From NCBI GenBank assembly GCA_965224495.1, contig CBDCZI010000021.1:1-64000 (forward strand): a stretch of DNA of 64,000 nucleotides, in the 5' to 3' direction. Position 1 is the first letter of the stretch; every line of letters begins with the position of its first letter. The position numbers were made by a program, and so were the translations under genes. The notes beneath the pieces were generated by a model that saw only the letters and a program-made list of their open reading frames with translations, was not told the origin of the DNA and searched no databases. This DNA comes from CBDCZI01 sp965224495 (GTDB taxonomy: Bacteria > Bacteroidota > Bacteroidia > Cytophagales > JAAEPT01). Shown piece after piece: positions 44,027-52,375 of this stretch.

Positions 44027-45790
44027 ATGAGTTTACTAAATCATCATACGTTTCATATCCCAACAATGGGAATCGGTTATACTTTAGATACACCGATAAA
44101 AATTGCAAAATACGGGATTACTTCGGTTGTATCATTGGTTCAGGATGATGTTATTGAGAAAGCACGTAAGTTTTATGCTGATAAATTTGGTCGTAAATAT
44201 GAAGAAATTACAGCTAAAGTACTTAATTATAGAAGTAAGCGAATTACTGCTTATTTGGATATGAGTCTTGAAATTGTCAATGAACAGCTTGAGAAATTGA
44301 AGATGAGTAAAGAAGAGGTTGAAAAATACTTTACTCTTCTACCTACTCATTCAGAGTTAAGAGATAAGTACCTGTCTTATAAAGTACAAAATCCTGATTA
44401 TAAGCTGGCAGATATTAAACACTTAACTGATGAGATTACAGCAGGGGGAATAGATGTGAATTTGATGTCAAAAGTAGATAGAGATGACCCTAAGGGTATT
44501 AATCTATCGGAAGCTTGTGCAGGGCTTGAAGGTTTTGCTAACAGTAAAGTGAAGGCTTCTGTAGTTATTTCTGCGGGTTTAAATCCTCGGTTATTTTCAT
44601 TTGTAGAAGGTTTTGAAGCATTTTATCCAAATAAGCAAGGGGAGATAGAAAAACAAATTATTTTAAAAGTGAGTGATTACCGTTCTGCTTTATTGCAAGG
44701 TAAAGTACTAGCTAAAAAAGGACTTTGGGTCTCTGAATACCGTATTGAATCGGGATTGAACTGTGGAGGGCACGCCTTTGCAACCAATGGGTTTTTATTA
44801 GGACCTATTTTGGCAGAGTTTAAAAACAATAAACAAGATACAGTTGAAGAATTGTTTTCGTTATACCAAAATGCATTAGCCGAAAAAGGTAAATCGATAG
44901 AGAATGCTCCTGTACAACGAGTTACTGCACAGGGAGGTGTCGGCACTGTTGGCGAGCATGAGATGTTACTTGACTTGTACCAATTAGAAGCTACAGGTTG
45001 GGGAACGCCTTTTTTATTAGTTCCAGAAGCAACGACCATCGACGAAGAAACATTGAATTTGTTGATGAAAGCAAAAGAGAAAGATTTATACGTGAGTAAT
45101 TCATCACCTTTGGGAGTAAAATACAATAACATAAGAGGGAACTCGGCAAGTAATTTGCGTTTAAAAAGAATTGAAGAAGGAAAACCTGGAAGTCCTTGTT
45201 TTAGAAAACATTTGGCTCTTAATAATGAGTATGATGGCGAGTCGTTATGCACAGCTTCCCGAAAGTTTCAAAAGCGAAAAATACAAGAATTAGACGCTGA
45301 AAGAACTGAAATAGAAGAGGAAATCTACCAGACTCGTTTTGACTCGATTACAGAAAAAGAATGTATTTGTGATGGTTTGGCTGTTTCTTTATTGAGGGAA
45401 ATGGATGCTGAATCAAAAGCAAATAATCCTGGCGTATCGATTTGTCCTGGTCCAAATTTGGCTTATTATTCAAGTACTTACTCCTTAAATGAAATGGTAG
45501 GACATATCTACGGACGATTTAATATAGTAGAAGGAGAACGACCAAATTTGTTTGTTAAGGAATTAGGCTTGTATGTAGAGCATTTTCAAAAAGAAATCAA
45601 AGGATTAAAACTTGAGTTTAATAAACGTAAAGAAAGGGAATTGAAAAAATTTAAAACAAATTTGTTAGCAGGAATCGAATATTACGAAAGTATTGCTAAA
45701 CTACTACCTAAATATGCGGTGGATAGTGAGGTTGTATTCAAGAAGGCATTAGCTAAATTTAAAAATGAAATAACAACAGTAGAAGTTTAG
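44027..45790 (+). CDS. conserved protein of unknown function, 587 residues
   Basis: A large soluble protein without signal peptide or membrane helices. Conserved-looking blocks are FHIPTMGIGYTLDTPIKIAKY, YRIESGLNCGGHAFATNG, QGGVGTVGEHEMLL, TPFLLVPEATTIDEETL and CICDGLAVSLL. Several cysteines occur in short Gly-rich motifs (NCGGHAF, GSPCF, ECICDG, SICPGPN). The N-terminal PTMGIG and the central GGVGT remind me of FMN-binding TIM-barrel enzymes, such as nitronate monooxygenase, but I cannot assign it. The C-terminal 90 residues are helical and Lys-rich. It is convergent with the polyamine cluster. Confidence 0.7.
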   Translation: MSLLNHHTFHIPTMGIGYTLDTPIKIAKYGITSVVSLVQDDVIEKARKFYADKFGRKYEEITAKVLNYRSKRITAYLDMSLEIVNEQLEKLKMSKEEVEKYFTLLPTHSELRDKYLSYKVQNPDYKLADIKHLTDEITAGGIDVNLMSKVDRDDPKGINLSEACAGLEGFANSKVKASVVISAGLNPRLFSFVEGFEAFYPNKQGEIEKQIILKVSDYRSALLQGKVLAKKGLWVSEYRIESGLNCGGHAFATNGFLLGPILAEFKNNKQDTVEELFSLYQNALAEKGKSIENAPVQRVTAQGGVGTVGEHEMLLDLYQLEATGWGTPFLLVPEATTIDEETLNLLMKAKEKDLYVSNSSPLGVKYNNIRGNSASNLRLKRIEEGKPGSPCFRKHLALNNEYDGESLCTASRKFQKRKIQELDAERTEIEEEIYQTRFDSITEKECICDGLAVSLLREMDAESKANNPGVSICPGPNLAYYSSTYSLNEMVGHIYGRFNIVEGERPNLFVKELGLYVEHFQKEIKGLKLEFNKRKERELKKFKTNLLAGIEYYESIAKLLPKYAVDSEVVFKKALAKFKNEITTVEV

Positions 45791-45810
45791 TGTTTGTGTG
45801 TTAAGTGGAG

Positions 45811-45845
45811 AAAGGCGGTGCGTAATTTGTATCGCCTTTTTTTGT
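45811..45845. terminator. terminator between convergent genes
   Basis: AAAGGCG pairs with CGCCTTT and continues into a T run, between the stops at 45790 and 45851. Confidence 0.7.
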
Positions 45846-45850
45846 TTAAT

Positions 45851-47392
45851 TTAAAACAAATTCCAGTTGCCGTTGTTGTAATAGTTCGGCAAAACAGGGT
45901 TTGCTAACGTATTGATTTCAATGCCCGAAGTATCGCTAAGAGGTTTTCCAAACGAATAGACCTGTTTAATAGCAGAAGGAGTGAGCCAACGCAATTTCAA
46001 ACCTGATAAATCAACGTGGTTTAGTTTGTTTATCATCTGTTGTTTTGAGAGTTGTTTACTACCTATCATCCAACCCCATTCGCCCATAGTAAGTACTTGG
46101 TTGTGTAGAGGTAAGGTGTGAAAACCTGCTGATTGGAAGGTTTTTTCGATACAATAAAAAGCTTTGGTTGCAAAATAAGGACTTCCTGCCTGAGTAATCA
46201 AAATACCTGAAGGGGTAAGTAAGTCGTGAAGTTTTTCGTAAAACTGGCGGGTGTATAATTTATTGACATCAATAGCCCTTGGGTCGGGTAAATCGACTAA
46301 AATAAGGTCGTATTTTTTGTCTGTATGTTCGTTAAATAAAAAGGCATCTTGGTAATGTACTTGTACTTTTTTATTTTCAAAAGAGCCTTTGTTTATCGCA
46401 AGTAGAGCGGGATGCTTTCTCGCCATATTTATCATTGTCGAATCCAAATCAATGACCGTTACTGATTTGACCTCGGGGTATTTGAGAATTTCTTTTACTG
46501 CACAACCATCACCACCTCCCATAACTAAAATATGCTCTTTTTGTCCTGACAATTGCATTGCTGGGTGGACTAAGGGTTCGTGGTAAAGCCATTCGTCAAA
46601 AGAAGATAGTTGTTGATGACCATTAATGAAAAGCCACGAGTAACCTTGTTTTTCGGTGATAACTATCTTTTGGTAACGACTTTGAGAAATGTGAATGATT
46701 TTGTCTTTGTAGTTTTTTTGTTCGCCAAATAAGATGATTTCTTTAGAGAAATAACTACCCAAAGCAATTAGTCCGAGCACAAAAAGGAAAGCGATACGTA
46801 AACTGTTTTTAAACCTCAAAGAAGAGCCTAAACGAAAGACAATAACCGAAGCAACTAAGAAATTTAAAAGCCCGAGAACAAAAGGAGTATAGGTCATTCC
46901 TAAATAAGGCATACCGACAAAGACGAAAAATACCCCACCAAATAAACTACCGATATAATCCCAAGACATCACCGAGGCGATGTTTAACCGCAATTCTTCG
47001 TAACGTTCGTTGATACGAGTAACCAAAGGAATCTCCATTCCGATGAGTAAACCAATCAAAATACTCAAGGCGTAAATAATGATACCAAAATAAATGGTAC
47101 GTCCTGCGGAAACGAAAACAATAGAGGCAGAAAAACAGACTAAAAGAGATAAGGTAAACTCTATGATGACAAACTTATCCAACAAATCGTTGACCAAATA
47201 CTTACTCAATCGACTACCAATCCCCATCGAGAAGAGCATAATGGAAATAATCATTGTCCATTGTACTGTAGCGTCAGGTAAGAAATAAGAGGCTAAAGTG
47301 GCTAAAATGTATTCAGCAACAACTCCAGCAATACCAGTAGCAAGTAGTGAAAATTTAAGTATTCCAGAACTTAATTTGTCCGTGTCTTTCAT
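45851..47392 (-). CDS. membrane-fused spermidine synthase-like aminopropyltransferase
   Basis: 513 residues in two parts. Residues about 10-225 form seven or so membrane helices resembling a major-facilitator-like half (LATGIAGVVAEYILATLASYF and others). Residues about 235-480 are a class I methyltransferase-fold aminopropyltransferase with MGGGDGCAVKEIL, VIDLDSTMINMARKHP and VDLPDPRAIDVNKLYTRQFYE, the decarboxylated-SAM and polyamine-binding motifs of SpeE. Such membrane-fused forms are usually found beside speD and DUF4178/DUF350/DUF4247 genes, as here. Substrate and product are unknown. Confidence 0.88.
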   Translation of the reverse strand: MKDTDKLSSGILKFSLLATGIAGVVAEYILATLASYFLPDATVQWTMIISIMLFSMGIGSRLSKYLVNDLLDKFVIIEFTLSLLVCFSASIVFVSAGRTIYFGIIIYALSILIGLLIGMEIPLVTRINERYEELRLNIASVMSWDYIGSLFGGVFFVFVGMPYLGMTYTPFVLGLLNFLVASVIVFRLGSSLRFKNSLRIAFLFVLGLIALGSYFSKEIILFGEQKNYKDKIIHISQSRYQKIVITEKQGYSWLFINGHQQLSSFDEWLYHEPLVHPAMQLSGQKEHILVMGGGDGCAVKEILKYPEVKSVTVIDLDSTMINMARKHPALLAINKGSFENKKVQVHYQDAFLFNEHTDKKYDLILVDLPDPRAIDVNKLYTRQFYEKLHDLLTPSGILITQAGSPYFATKAFYCIEKTFQSAGFHTLPLHNQVLTMGEWGWMIGSKQLSKQQMINKLNHVDLSGLKLRWLTPSAIKQVYSFGKPLSDTSGIEINTLANPVLPNYYNNGNWNLF

Positions 47393-47408
47393 CTGTTTTT
47401 AGTCATAA

Positions 47409-47451
47409 ATAAAGCCTACAAAAGAGTGTGCTCTCCTTTTGTAGGCTTTAT
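47409..47451. terminator. perfect 16-bp hairpin before the aminopropyltransferase gene
   Basis: ATAAAGCCTACAAAAG pairs perfectly with CTTTTGTAGGCTTTAT. It lies between the lipoprotein gene (ends 47468) and the next gene (starts 47392), and could be a terminator or a processing/attenuation site. Confidence 0.6.
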
Positions 47452-47467
47452 TTATTTTGTGTTTTTA

Positions 47468-48178
47468 TTATTTACCAAAGCTTCTACCACTCGAACGAGA
47501 GCTTCCTCCATAGCGAGAACCACTACTTGTTCGCCCTGAAGAAAAACGAGAACCACCACTTTTAATTCTTTTTTGAGAAGTCGCACTACGTGTACCATAT
47601 TGTGGTTTTCCTCCGTTAGAAGAACCATAATAAGGTCTTTTTCCTGCGTAATTTCTACGGTAAGAGTTGTATCCACCGTAAGAAATAGGTGACATCATGT
47701 GAAACATCGAACGCATAAATAAGTACTGTGTAAAGAAATGCCAAGAACCACCTCCCCAATGACCGTATTGACGGTTACCCACATAGCGGTTGTACCCAGC
47801 AGGAGCAGGGACTTTAGAGATTGTGCCTGAGCTGTCTTTAGAAACTAAAGTCATTCCCATATTATCTAAACTCTTTTTGTAAAAAGTTTTTGAGATAATA
47901 TACCAACCTGTTCTCTTTTTAACAGGTACTTTCACTGTTTCAGCCCTTTGAGTCGAATCATTGATGACAATACTGTCTCTTTCTCTAATGATAGAATATT
48001 GGTGTTTGTAATCAGAAAACCAGCCACCTTCCTCCATGTCGTAAAGCATGATTTCAAAAGTTTTTTCATTCTCCATATCACGAATCATCGTGTCTATTGC
48101 TGTCTTTTTTTGGCTTTTTTCGCAAGAGAAAAACGCAAGAGACAAAGCGACTAATAGTAGTGTTTTTAATGTTTTCAT
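47468..48178 (-). CDS. DUF4247-like lipoprotein with Gly/Ser/Arg-rich tail
   Basis: 236 residues. Lipoprotein signal (LLLVALSLAFFSC) with Cys at about 19. The middle (about 90-115) is polar with VKVPVKKRTGWYIISKTFYKKS. Residues about 130-236 are rich in Tyr, Gly, Ser and Arg (GGGSWHFFTQYLFMRSMFHMM, RRNYAGKRPYYG, then SSGRTSSGSRYGG type repeats). The layout resembles DUF4247 proteins of polyamine-type clusters, a resemblance judged by eye. It overlaps speD by 4 bases, so it is translationally coupled. Confidence 0.65.
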   Translation of the reverse strand: MKTLKTLLLVALSLAFFSCEKSQKKTAIDTMIRDMENEKTFEIMLYDMEEGGWFSDYKHQYSIIRERDSIVINDSTQRAETVKVPVKKRTGWYIISKTFYKKSLDNMGMTLVSKDSSGTISKVPAPAGYNRYVGNRQYGHWGGGSWHFFTQYLFMRSMFHMMSPISYGGYNSYRRNYAGKRPYYGSSNGGKPQYGTRSATSQKRIKSGGSRFSSGRTSSGSRYGGSSRSSGRSFGK

Positions 48179-48552
48179 TGTTCTATAAGTTGTTTGATAA
48201 TATGGTTTCCTCGTTCAAAATGTTTTAATACGATTTTATCAGAATTAAATTTAGTCTTTAAATACGCAACTGCCAAATCAAAATTCATACTTTCGCCACA
48301 AGTGTAAATATCCACGGAAGCAAAACCGTGTTCAGGCCATGTGTGTATAGTCAAATGGCTTTCTTTGATAATCACCACACCACTCACGCCACACGGAGCA
48401 AATTTATGGAAATGATGGCTCACAATCGTAGCTCCAGCTCGTTTAGAAGCCTCTAACAACGCCTCTTCAACAAAAGCACTGTTTTTCAAATCTTCATGGC
48501 AGTTGTATAAATCCAATAAAACGTGTTGTCCTATGGCTTGGTTATTCGACAT
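48175..48552 (-). CDS. speD: S-adenosylmethionine decarboxylase proenzyme (class 1B)
   Basis: Makes decarboxylated SAM, the aminopropyl donor. 125 residues, the short bacterial form. Self-cleavage would occur between E64 and S65 in KESHLTIHTWPEH, with S65 becoming the pyruvoyl group; H70 and C85 (YTCG) match the processing and catalytic residues. It overlaps DUF4178 upstream by 11 bases and the lipoprotein downstream by 4, which makes a coupled unit. Its product is the expected co-substrate of the aminopropyltransferase at 45851. Confidence 0.95.
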   Translation of the reverse strand: MSNNQAIGQHVLLDLYNCHEDLKNSAFVEEALLEASKRAGATIVSHHFHKFAPCGVSGVVIIKESHLTIHTWPEHGFASVDIYTCGESMNFDLAVAYLKTKFNSDKIVLKHFERGNHIIKQLIEQ

Positions 48553-49222
48553 GTTGACCTAATTCAAATATTTTAAAATTATTTTCTTGGATAGGGTAGG
48601 AGACGCTTACTTCTGGCGAACCATCTTCAAACTGGTCAACAGAGACAAAAATAGTTTCTGCCTCATTTGTAAACTCCCAATAACGACACCAACGGAAATC
48701 ATTATCCTCGTCATCGTAACGCTCGTCCTCCTCTTCGTTGTTGTAAATTTTAACCTCTCCGTATGTTTCAAAAAAGAAAGTTTCTCCCTGAAATTGAAAA
48801 CCTCGGTCACCATTTCTTAACTCTTCTAAATCACGAGTAGATAGACCTATTTCATTAAAATCAACGCGTTCCGTACCACCATTCAAAAGTAAAGGTTCTA
48901 TAGATTCTATTTGCAACCAAAAATCATCTCCCTGCGAAGTATTTCCCTCTAGCTCAAACCAAAAGTTATCACCCTCTTGGTAAGTCGTTTTCTGTTGAAT
49001 AGTAACATTTAAAAACGCATCGTTTACGCCAAAATTACTTACCGCTATTTTACCTCCAATCCCTAAAAACTCAATAGAAAGACCTTTGCTTCGGTTTTCT
49101 TGCGTCGAAGAGTCATCACGAGTAAACTCATTTGTCGGTTTGTTTTTATCTTTTGTAAAAAAGAAATAATAAACAACCACAATAGCGATAAGTCCAAAAA
49201 CGAAGAGGTAAATAGCGTCCAT
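48542..49222 (-). CDS. DUF4178 domain-containing membrane protein
   Basis: 226 residues with one N-terminal membrane helix (YLFVFGLIAIVVVYYFFF) followed by a soluble beta-rich domain. The DUF4178-like features are KTTYQEGDNFWFELE, GFQFQGETFFFETYGEVKIY and the WCRYWEFTNE motif with conserved aromatic residues. A highly acidic stretch (EEEDERYDDEDND) is in the middle of it. It starts 5 bases after the purE stop and overlaps speD, so it joins the two gene groups. Function unknown. Confidence 0.82.
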   Translation of the reverse strand: MDAIYLFVFGLIAIVVVYYFFFTKDKNKPTNEFTRDDSSTQENRSKGLSIEFLGIGGKIAVSNFGVNDAFLNVTIQQKTTYQEGDNFWFELEGNTSQGDDFWLQIESIEPLLLNGGTERVDFNEIGLSTRDLEELRNGDRGFQFQGETFFFETYGEVKIYNNEEEDERYDDEDNDFRWCRYWEFTNEAETIFVSVDQFEDGSPEVSVSYPIQENNFKIFELGQHVE

Positions 49223-49227
49223 CTTAA

Positions 49228-49731
49228 TTAAACGTTTTTGTAACCTTTCTCTTCGATTTCTTTTACAGAGTCCATTACTTTTGCTTTTAAGTTCTCCATA
49301 TAAGTTTCTACATTGTCACCAATTTTTTTATCGAAAGCACCTACCATTTGCGCAGCTAAAATCCCCGCATTTTTACCACCATCTAAAGCAACAGTAGCCA
49401 CAGGAACTCCACCTGGCATTTGAAGAATAGAAAGAATAGAATCCCACCCATCAATCGAGTTACTCGACTTTACAGGAACACCAATTACAGGAAGAGGTGT
49501 CATTGAAGCAACCATACCAGGTAAATGCGCTGCACCACCTGCTCCCGCAATAATAACTTTCAAACCTCTCTCACGAGCAGATTTAGCATATTCAAACATA
49601 CGTTCAGGTGTTCGGTGTGCAGAAATGACTGTTAATTCAAATTCAACGCCTAACTCTTCTAGCATATCAGCAGATTCCGTCATGATGTGTAAATCTGACT
49701 TGCTCCCCATAATAATTCCTACTTGTATCAT
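49228..49731 (-). CDS. purE: N5-carboxyaminoimidazole ribonucleotide mutase
   Basis: Converts N5-CAIR to CAIR in purine synthesis. 167 residues with GIIMGSKSDLHIM, SAHRTPERMFEYA and IAGAGGAAHLPGM, the class I PurE active-site blocks. Follows purK after 32 bases, the classic pair. The following gene (DUF4178) begins 5 bases downstream, suggesting read-through into the polyamine-like cluster. Confidence 0.97.
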   Translation of the reverse strand: MIQVGIIMGSKSDLHIMTESADMLEELGVEFELTVISAHRTPERMFEYAKSARERGLKVIIAGAGGAAHLPGMVASMTPLPVIGVPVKSSNSIDGWDSILSILQMPGGVPVATVALDGGKNAGILAAQMVGAFDKKIGDNVETYMENLKAKVMDSVKEIEEKGYKNV

Positions 49732-49763
49732 ACTTTTATTTTTTTAATAAAGTGCCGTGCCAA

Positions 49764-50906
49764 TTAAACACTAACCACTTTAATTGTTTTTTTAACCAAC
49801 TCTACTTTCTCAACCAAGCTTCGGTAATCATCACCGATAATAGTCACGTGCCCCATTTTTCGGTGAGGTTTTGTGATTTTCTTACCGTAGAGCATTAAGT
49901 TTACTCCGTCAACCTTTAAAATATCCTCTAATCCTTGGTAAACAGCCATTCCTGTATATCCTTCTTCTCCCAATAAATTCACCATTGCTGATGGTTTTTT
50001 GGTAAAAGTAGAACCCAAAGGCATATCCATAATCGCTCTCAAATGTTGTTCGTATTGCGAAGTATAACTCGCATTAATCGTCTGGTGACCCGAATTGTGC
50101 GGGCGAGGAGCGACTTCATTTACTAATACTTCCCCTTCTTTTGTTACAAACATTTCAACAGCCAAAATACCAACTATGCCGAGTTTTTCAACCACGTCTT
50201 TTGCTATTTTAGCCGCTTTCTCTTCAATGTCATCGTTTAACCTTGCAGGAGCTAATAGGTAATCTACCATATTGAACTCTTCGTGAAAAACCATTTCGAC
50301 GGCAGGATAAACCGTTACTTCACCTTTTACATTTCGAGCACCAATTATAGCAATCTCTTTTTCAAAAGGAATGGCTTTTTCTAACAAACTAAGTCCTTCA
50401 AAAACCTTACCTATATCGTCGATAGAGTTGATACGTTGCACTCCAAAACCATCATAACCACCCTTTCCTAATTTTTGAAAAGCAGGTAAAAAATCAGCGT
50501 GTTTTTTTACGTCTTCGATACTGTCTGTCAATACAAAATCCGCAGTAGGTATATTGTTATCCAAATAAAACTGCTTTTGAATACGTTTATCTTGGATTAT
50601 TTTGATGACATTTGGTTGTGGGTAAATCGCTAAACCTTCTTTTTCCAGCTTTTCCAACGCCTTGATATTGACGTTTTCCATTTCGATAGTCAGTAAATCC
50701 ACTGTTTTACCAAAATTGTAAACTGAATCAAAATCAGTAATCGAACCCACTTGAAATTCGTTAGCCAAACCCGCACACGGTGCGTTTTGGTCAGGGTCAA
50801 TCACACTTGTTGCAATATTAAAGTTGACACAACTCCTAATCATCATTCGACCAAGTTGCCCACCTCCCAAAATACCTAATTTAAAATCTTGATAAAACTT
50901 TTGCAT
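49764..50906 (-). CDS. purK: 5-(carboxyamino)imidazole ribonucleotide synthase
   Basis: ATP-grasp enzyme making N5-CAIR from AIR, ATP and bicarbonate. 380 residues with LGILGGGQLGRMM, KLGKGGYDGFGVQ, VNEVAPRPHNSGH and TIGVNEVAPR-type ATP-grasp residues. First gene of purKE and possibly of the whole run to 47468. Minus-strand TATCTTTA at 50925-50932 is a near-consensus -7 box 19 bases upstream. Confidence 0.97.
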   Translation of the reverse strand: MQKFYQDFKLGILGGGQLGRMMIRSCVNFNIATSVIDPDQNAPCAGLANEFQVGSITDFDSVYNFGKTVDLLTIEMENVNIKALEKLEKEGLAIYPQPNVIKIIQDKRIQKQFYLDNNIPTADFVLTDSIEDVKKHADFLPAFQKLGKGGYDGFGVQRINSIDDIGKVFEGLSLLEKAIPFEKEIAIIGARNVKGEVTVYPAVEMVFHEEFNMVDYLLAPARLNDDIEEKAAKIAKDVVEKLGIVGILAVEMFVTKEGEVLVNEVAPRPHNSGHQTINASYTSQYEQHLRAIMDMPLGSTFTKKPSAMVNLLGEEGYTGMAVYQGLEDILKVDGVNLMLYGKKITKPHRKMGHVTIIGDDYRSLVEKVELVKKTIKVVSV

Positions 50907-51112
50907 TTTTTGAAAATTATCTCGTAAAGATACAAAATATCAAACGAATGTAAGGCGTAGAAACAAATGTTTTGTAAGAGGCTCTTTACGCTCTGTTTTT
51001 TACTTAGGTGTCTTGCCTTTTTTTGAGGTTATTCATCTGTTGTTTAAACAAATGTTTGTTTTTAATGAAATTAAATGATAGCTTGGGTATAAATAAATTA
51101 CAACTTAAATTA

Positions 51113-51967
51113 ATGATGATGAAAAAACTATTACTAGGAATGTTTTTGTTGGCAATTAGTCAACTGTTTGCTGTAACCCACACGATTACAGTGAAAAATC
51201 AGGCATTTGTACCAAGTACCCTGACAGCAGAAGTCGGTGATGAAATCAAATGGGTTTGGGAAAGTGGTACGCACACAACAAGCTCTTTGGATATCCCGTC
51301 GGGAGCAGATACTTGGAGTGAAGATATGGAGAGTACCAGTACAGAGTTTACTTATACAGTAACAAAGGAAGGTACTTATAATTACCAATGTAACCCACAT
51401 AGTGGTTCAATGCAAGCATCGATTACCGTGGTGAAAAAAACGTCGACAACCCACACGATTACAGTGAAGAACTTTGCTTTTGAACCAAGTACCCTGACAG
51501 CAGAAGTCGGTGATGAAATCAAATGGGTTTGGGAAAGTGGTACGCACACAACAAGCTCTTTGGATATCCCGTCGGGAGCAGGCAGTTGGAGTGAAGATAT
51601 GGAGAGTACCAGTACAGAGTTTACTTATACAGTAACAAAGGAAGGTACTTATAATTACCAATGTAATCCACATAGCACTACGATGAAAGCATCGATTACC
51701 GTGGTGAAAAAAGGCACACCTACAGGTTTGGATTTGTTAACTGAAAACAATGGAGAAGTGTATCCTAATCCATTTAATAATGAGTTGGTGATAAAAAATG
51801 TTGGTTACACAAAATACCAATTACTATCAGTTACAGGTGCTTTAATTGAAGAAGGTACATTAGAACTTGAAACGATAAATACTTCGAAATTACAAAAAGG
51901 AAGTTATTTACTAATCTTGTTCAGAGAGGAGAAGAAAGAAAAGATGCTTCGTTTATTGAAAAACTAA
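51113..51967 (+). CDS. secreted protein with two plastocyanin-like domains and type A sorting tail
   Basis: About 284 residues from the ATG at 51113, which begins a good signal peptide (KKLLLGMFLLAISQLFA). Two cupredoxin domains of 91 residues each are nearly identical. Each has a His in ESGTHTTSS and the copper loop YNYQCNPHS...M (C, H and M ligands), so each could bind one type-1 copper. The last 70 residues (VYPNPFNNELVIKN...KGSYLLILFREEK) are a T9SS type A sorting domain. It would be secreted or attached outside the cell by the type IX system. It may act as an electron carrier or copper scavenger (inference). Confidence 0.88.
   Translation: MMMKKLLLGMFLLAISQLFAVTHTITVKNQAFVPSTLTAEVGDEIKWVWESGTHTTSSLDIPSGADTWSEDMESTSTEFTYTVTKEGTYNYQCNPHSGSMQASITVVKKTSTTHTITVKNFAFEPSTLTAEVGDEIKWVWESGTHTTSSLDIPSGAGSWSEDMESTSTEFTYTVTKEGTYNYQCNPHSTTMKASITVVKKGTPTGLDLLTENNGEVYPNPFNNELVIKNVGYTKYQLLSVTGALIEEGTLELETINTSKLQKGSYLLILFREEKKEKMLRLLKN
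51175..51711 (+). repeat. 273-bp tandem repeat encoding the cupredoxin domains
   Basis: The DNA from CACGATTACAGTGAA at 51181 recurs at 51454, an offset of 273 bases (91 codons), with only scattered differences over the whole unit. The high DNA identity points to recent duplication or gene conversion. Confidence 0.85.
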
Positions 51968-51984
51968 ATAAAGTATTCGTCTAA

Positions 51985-52027
51985 TAAAAAAGGGTTGTTG
52001 TTTTATGGAATGACAACCCTTTTTTTA
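51985..52027 (+). terminator. terminator of cupredoxin gene
   Basis: AAAAAGGGTTGT pairs with ACAACCCTTTTT followed by Ts, 20 bases after the stop. Confidence 0.85.
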
Positions 52028-52101
52028 TGTACGTGTCACATTCAGAGTGTATTTTTGTTTTTTTAAACAGTGGTAAGTATTGAGTCACGGTCGGCTCCCT
52101 A

Positions 52102-52305
52102 TTAATAACCTTTTATATCACTTAATAAGGGTCTTCGGGCAGGGAGACTTGGTGTGGGGATTGAAATTAAGCTTGCATTTTTCTCTATGATTTCCCAAGC
52201 GATAACTGATTGGATGGTTTGATTTTTGTAATCCCCAATGTTTCTGAAAAAAGAATGGTTGGACTCTCTATTGATGAAAAAATCGAGTTTGTTTAAAAAA
52301 GTCAT
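52102..52305 (-). CDS. uncertain small ORF, 67 codons
   Basis: The only frame in the 408-base stretch 51968-52375. It encodes MTFLNKLDFFINRES...PARRPLLSDIKGY with an ordinary-looking codon mix but no recognised homology, signal peptide or clear promoter. It may be a fragment or chance. Confidence 0.25.
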   Translation of the reverse strand: MTFLNKLDFFINRESNHSFFRNIGDYKNQTIQSVIAWEIIEKNASLISIPTPSLPARRPLLSDIKGY

Positions 52306-52375
52306 AAAAGTATAAAAGTTGTTAAGCTAAAAGATACGTACCAAAGTGTTTTTTGTTCTAGTATGTTGATAAGTC

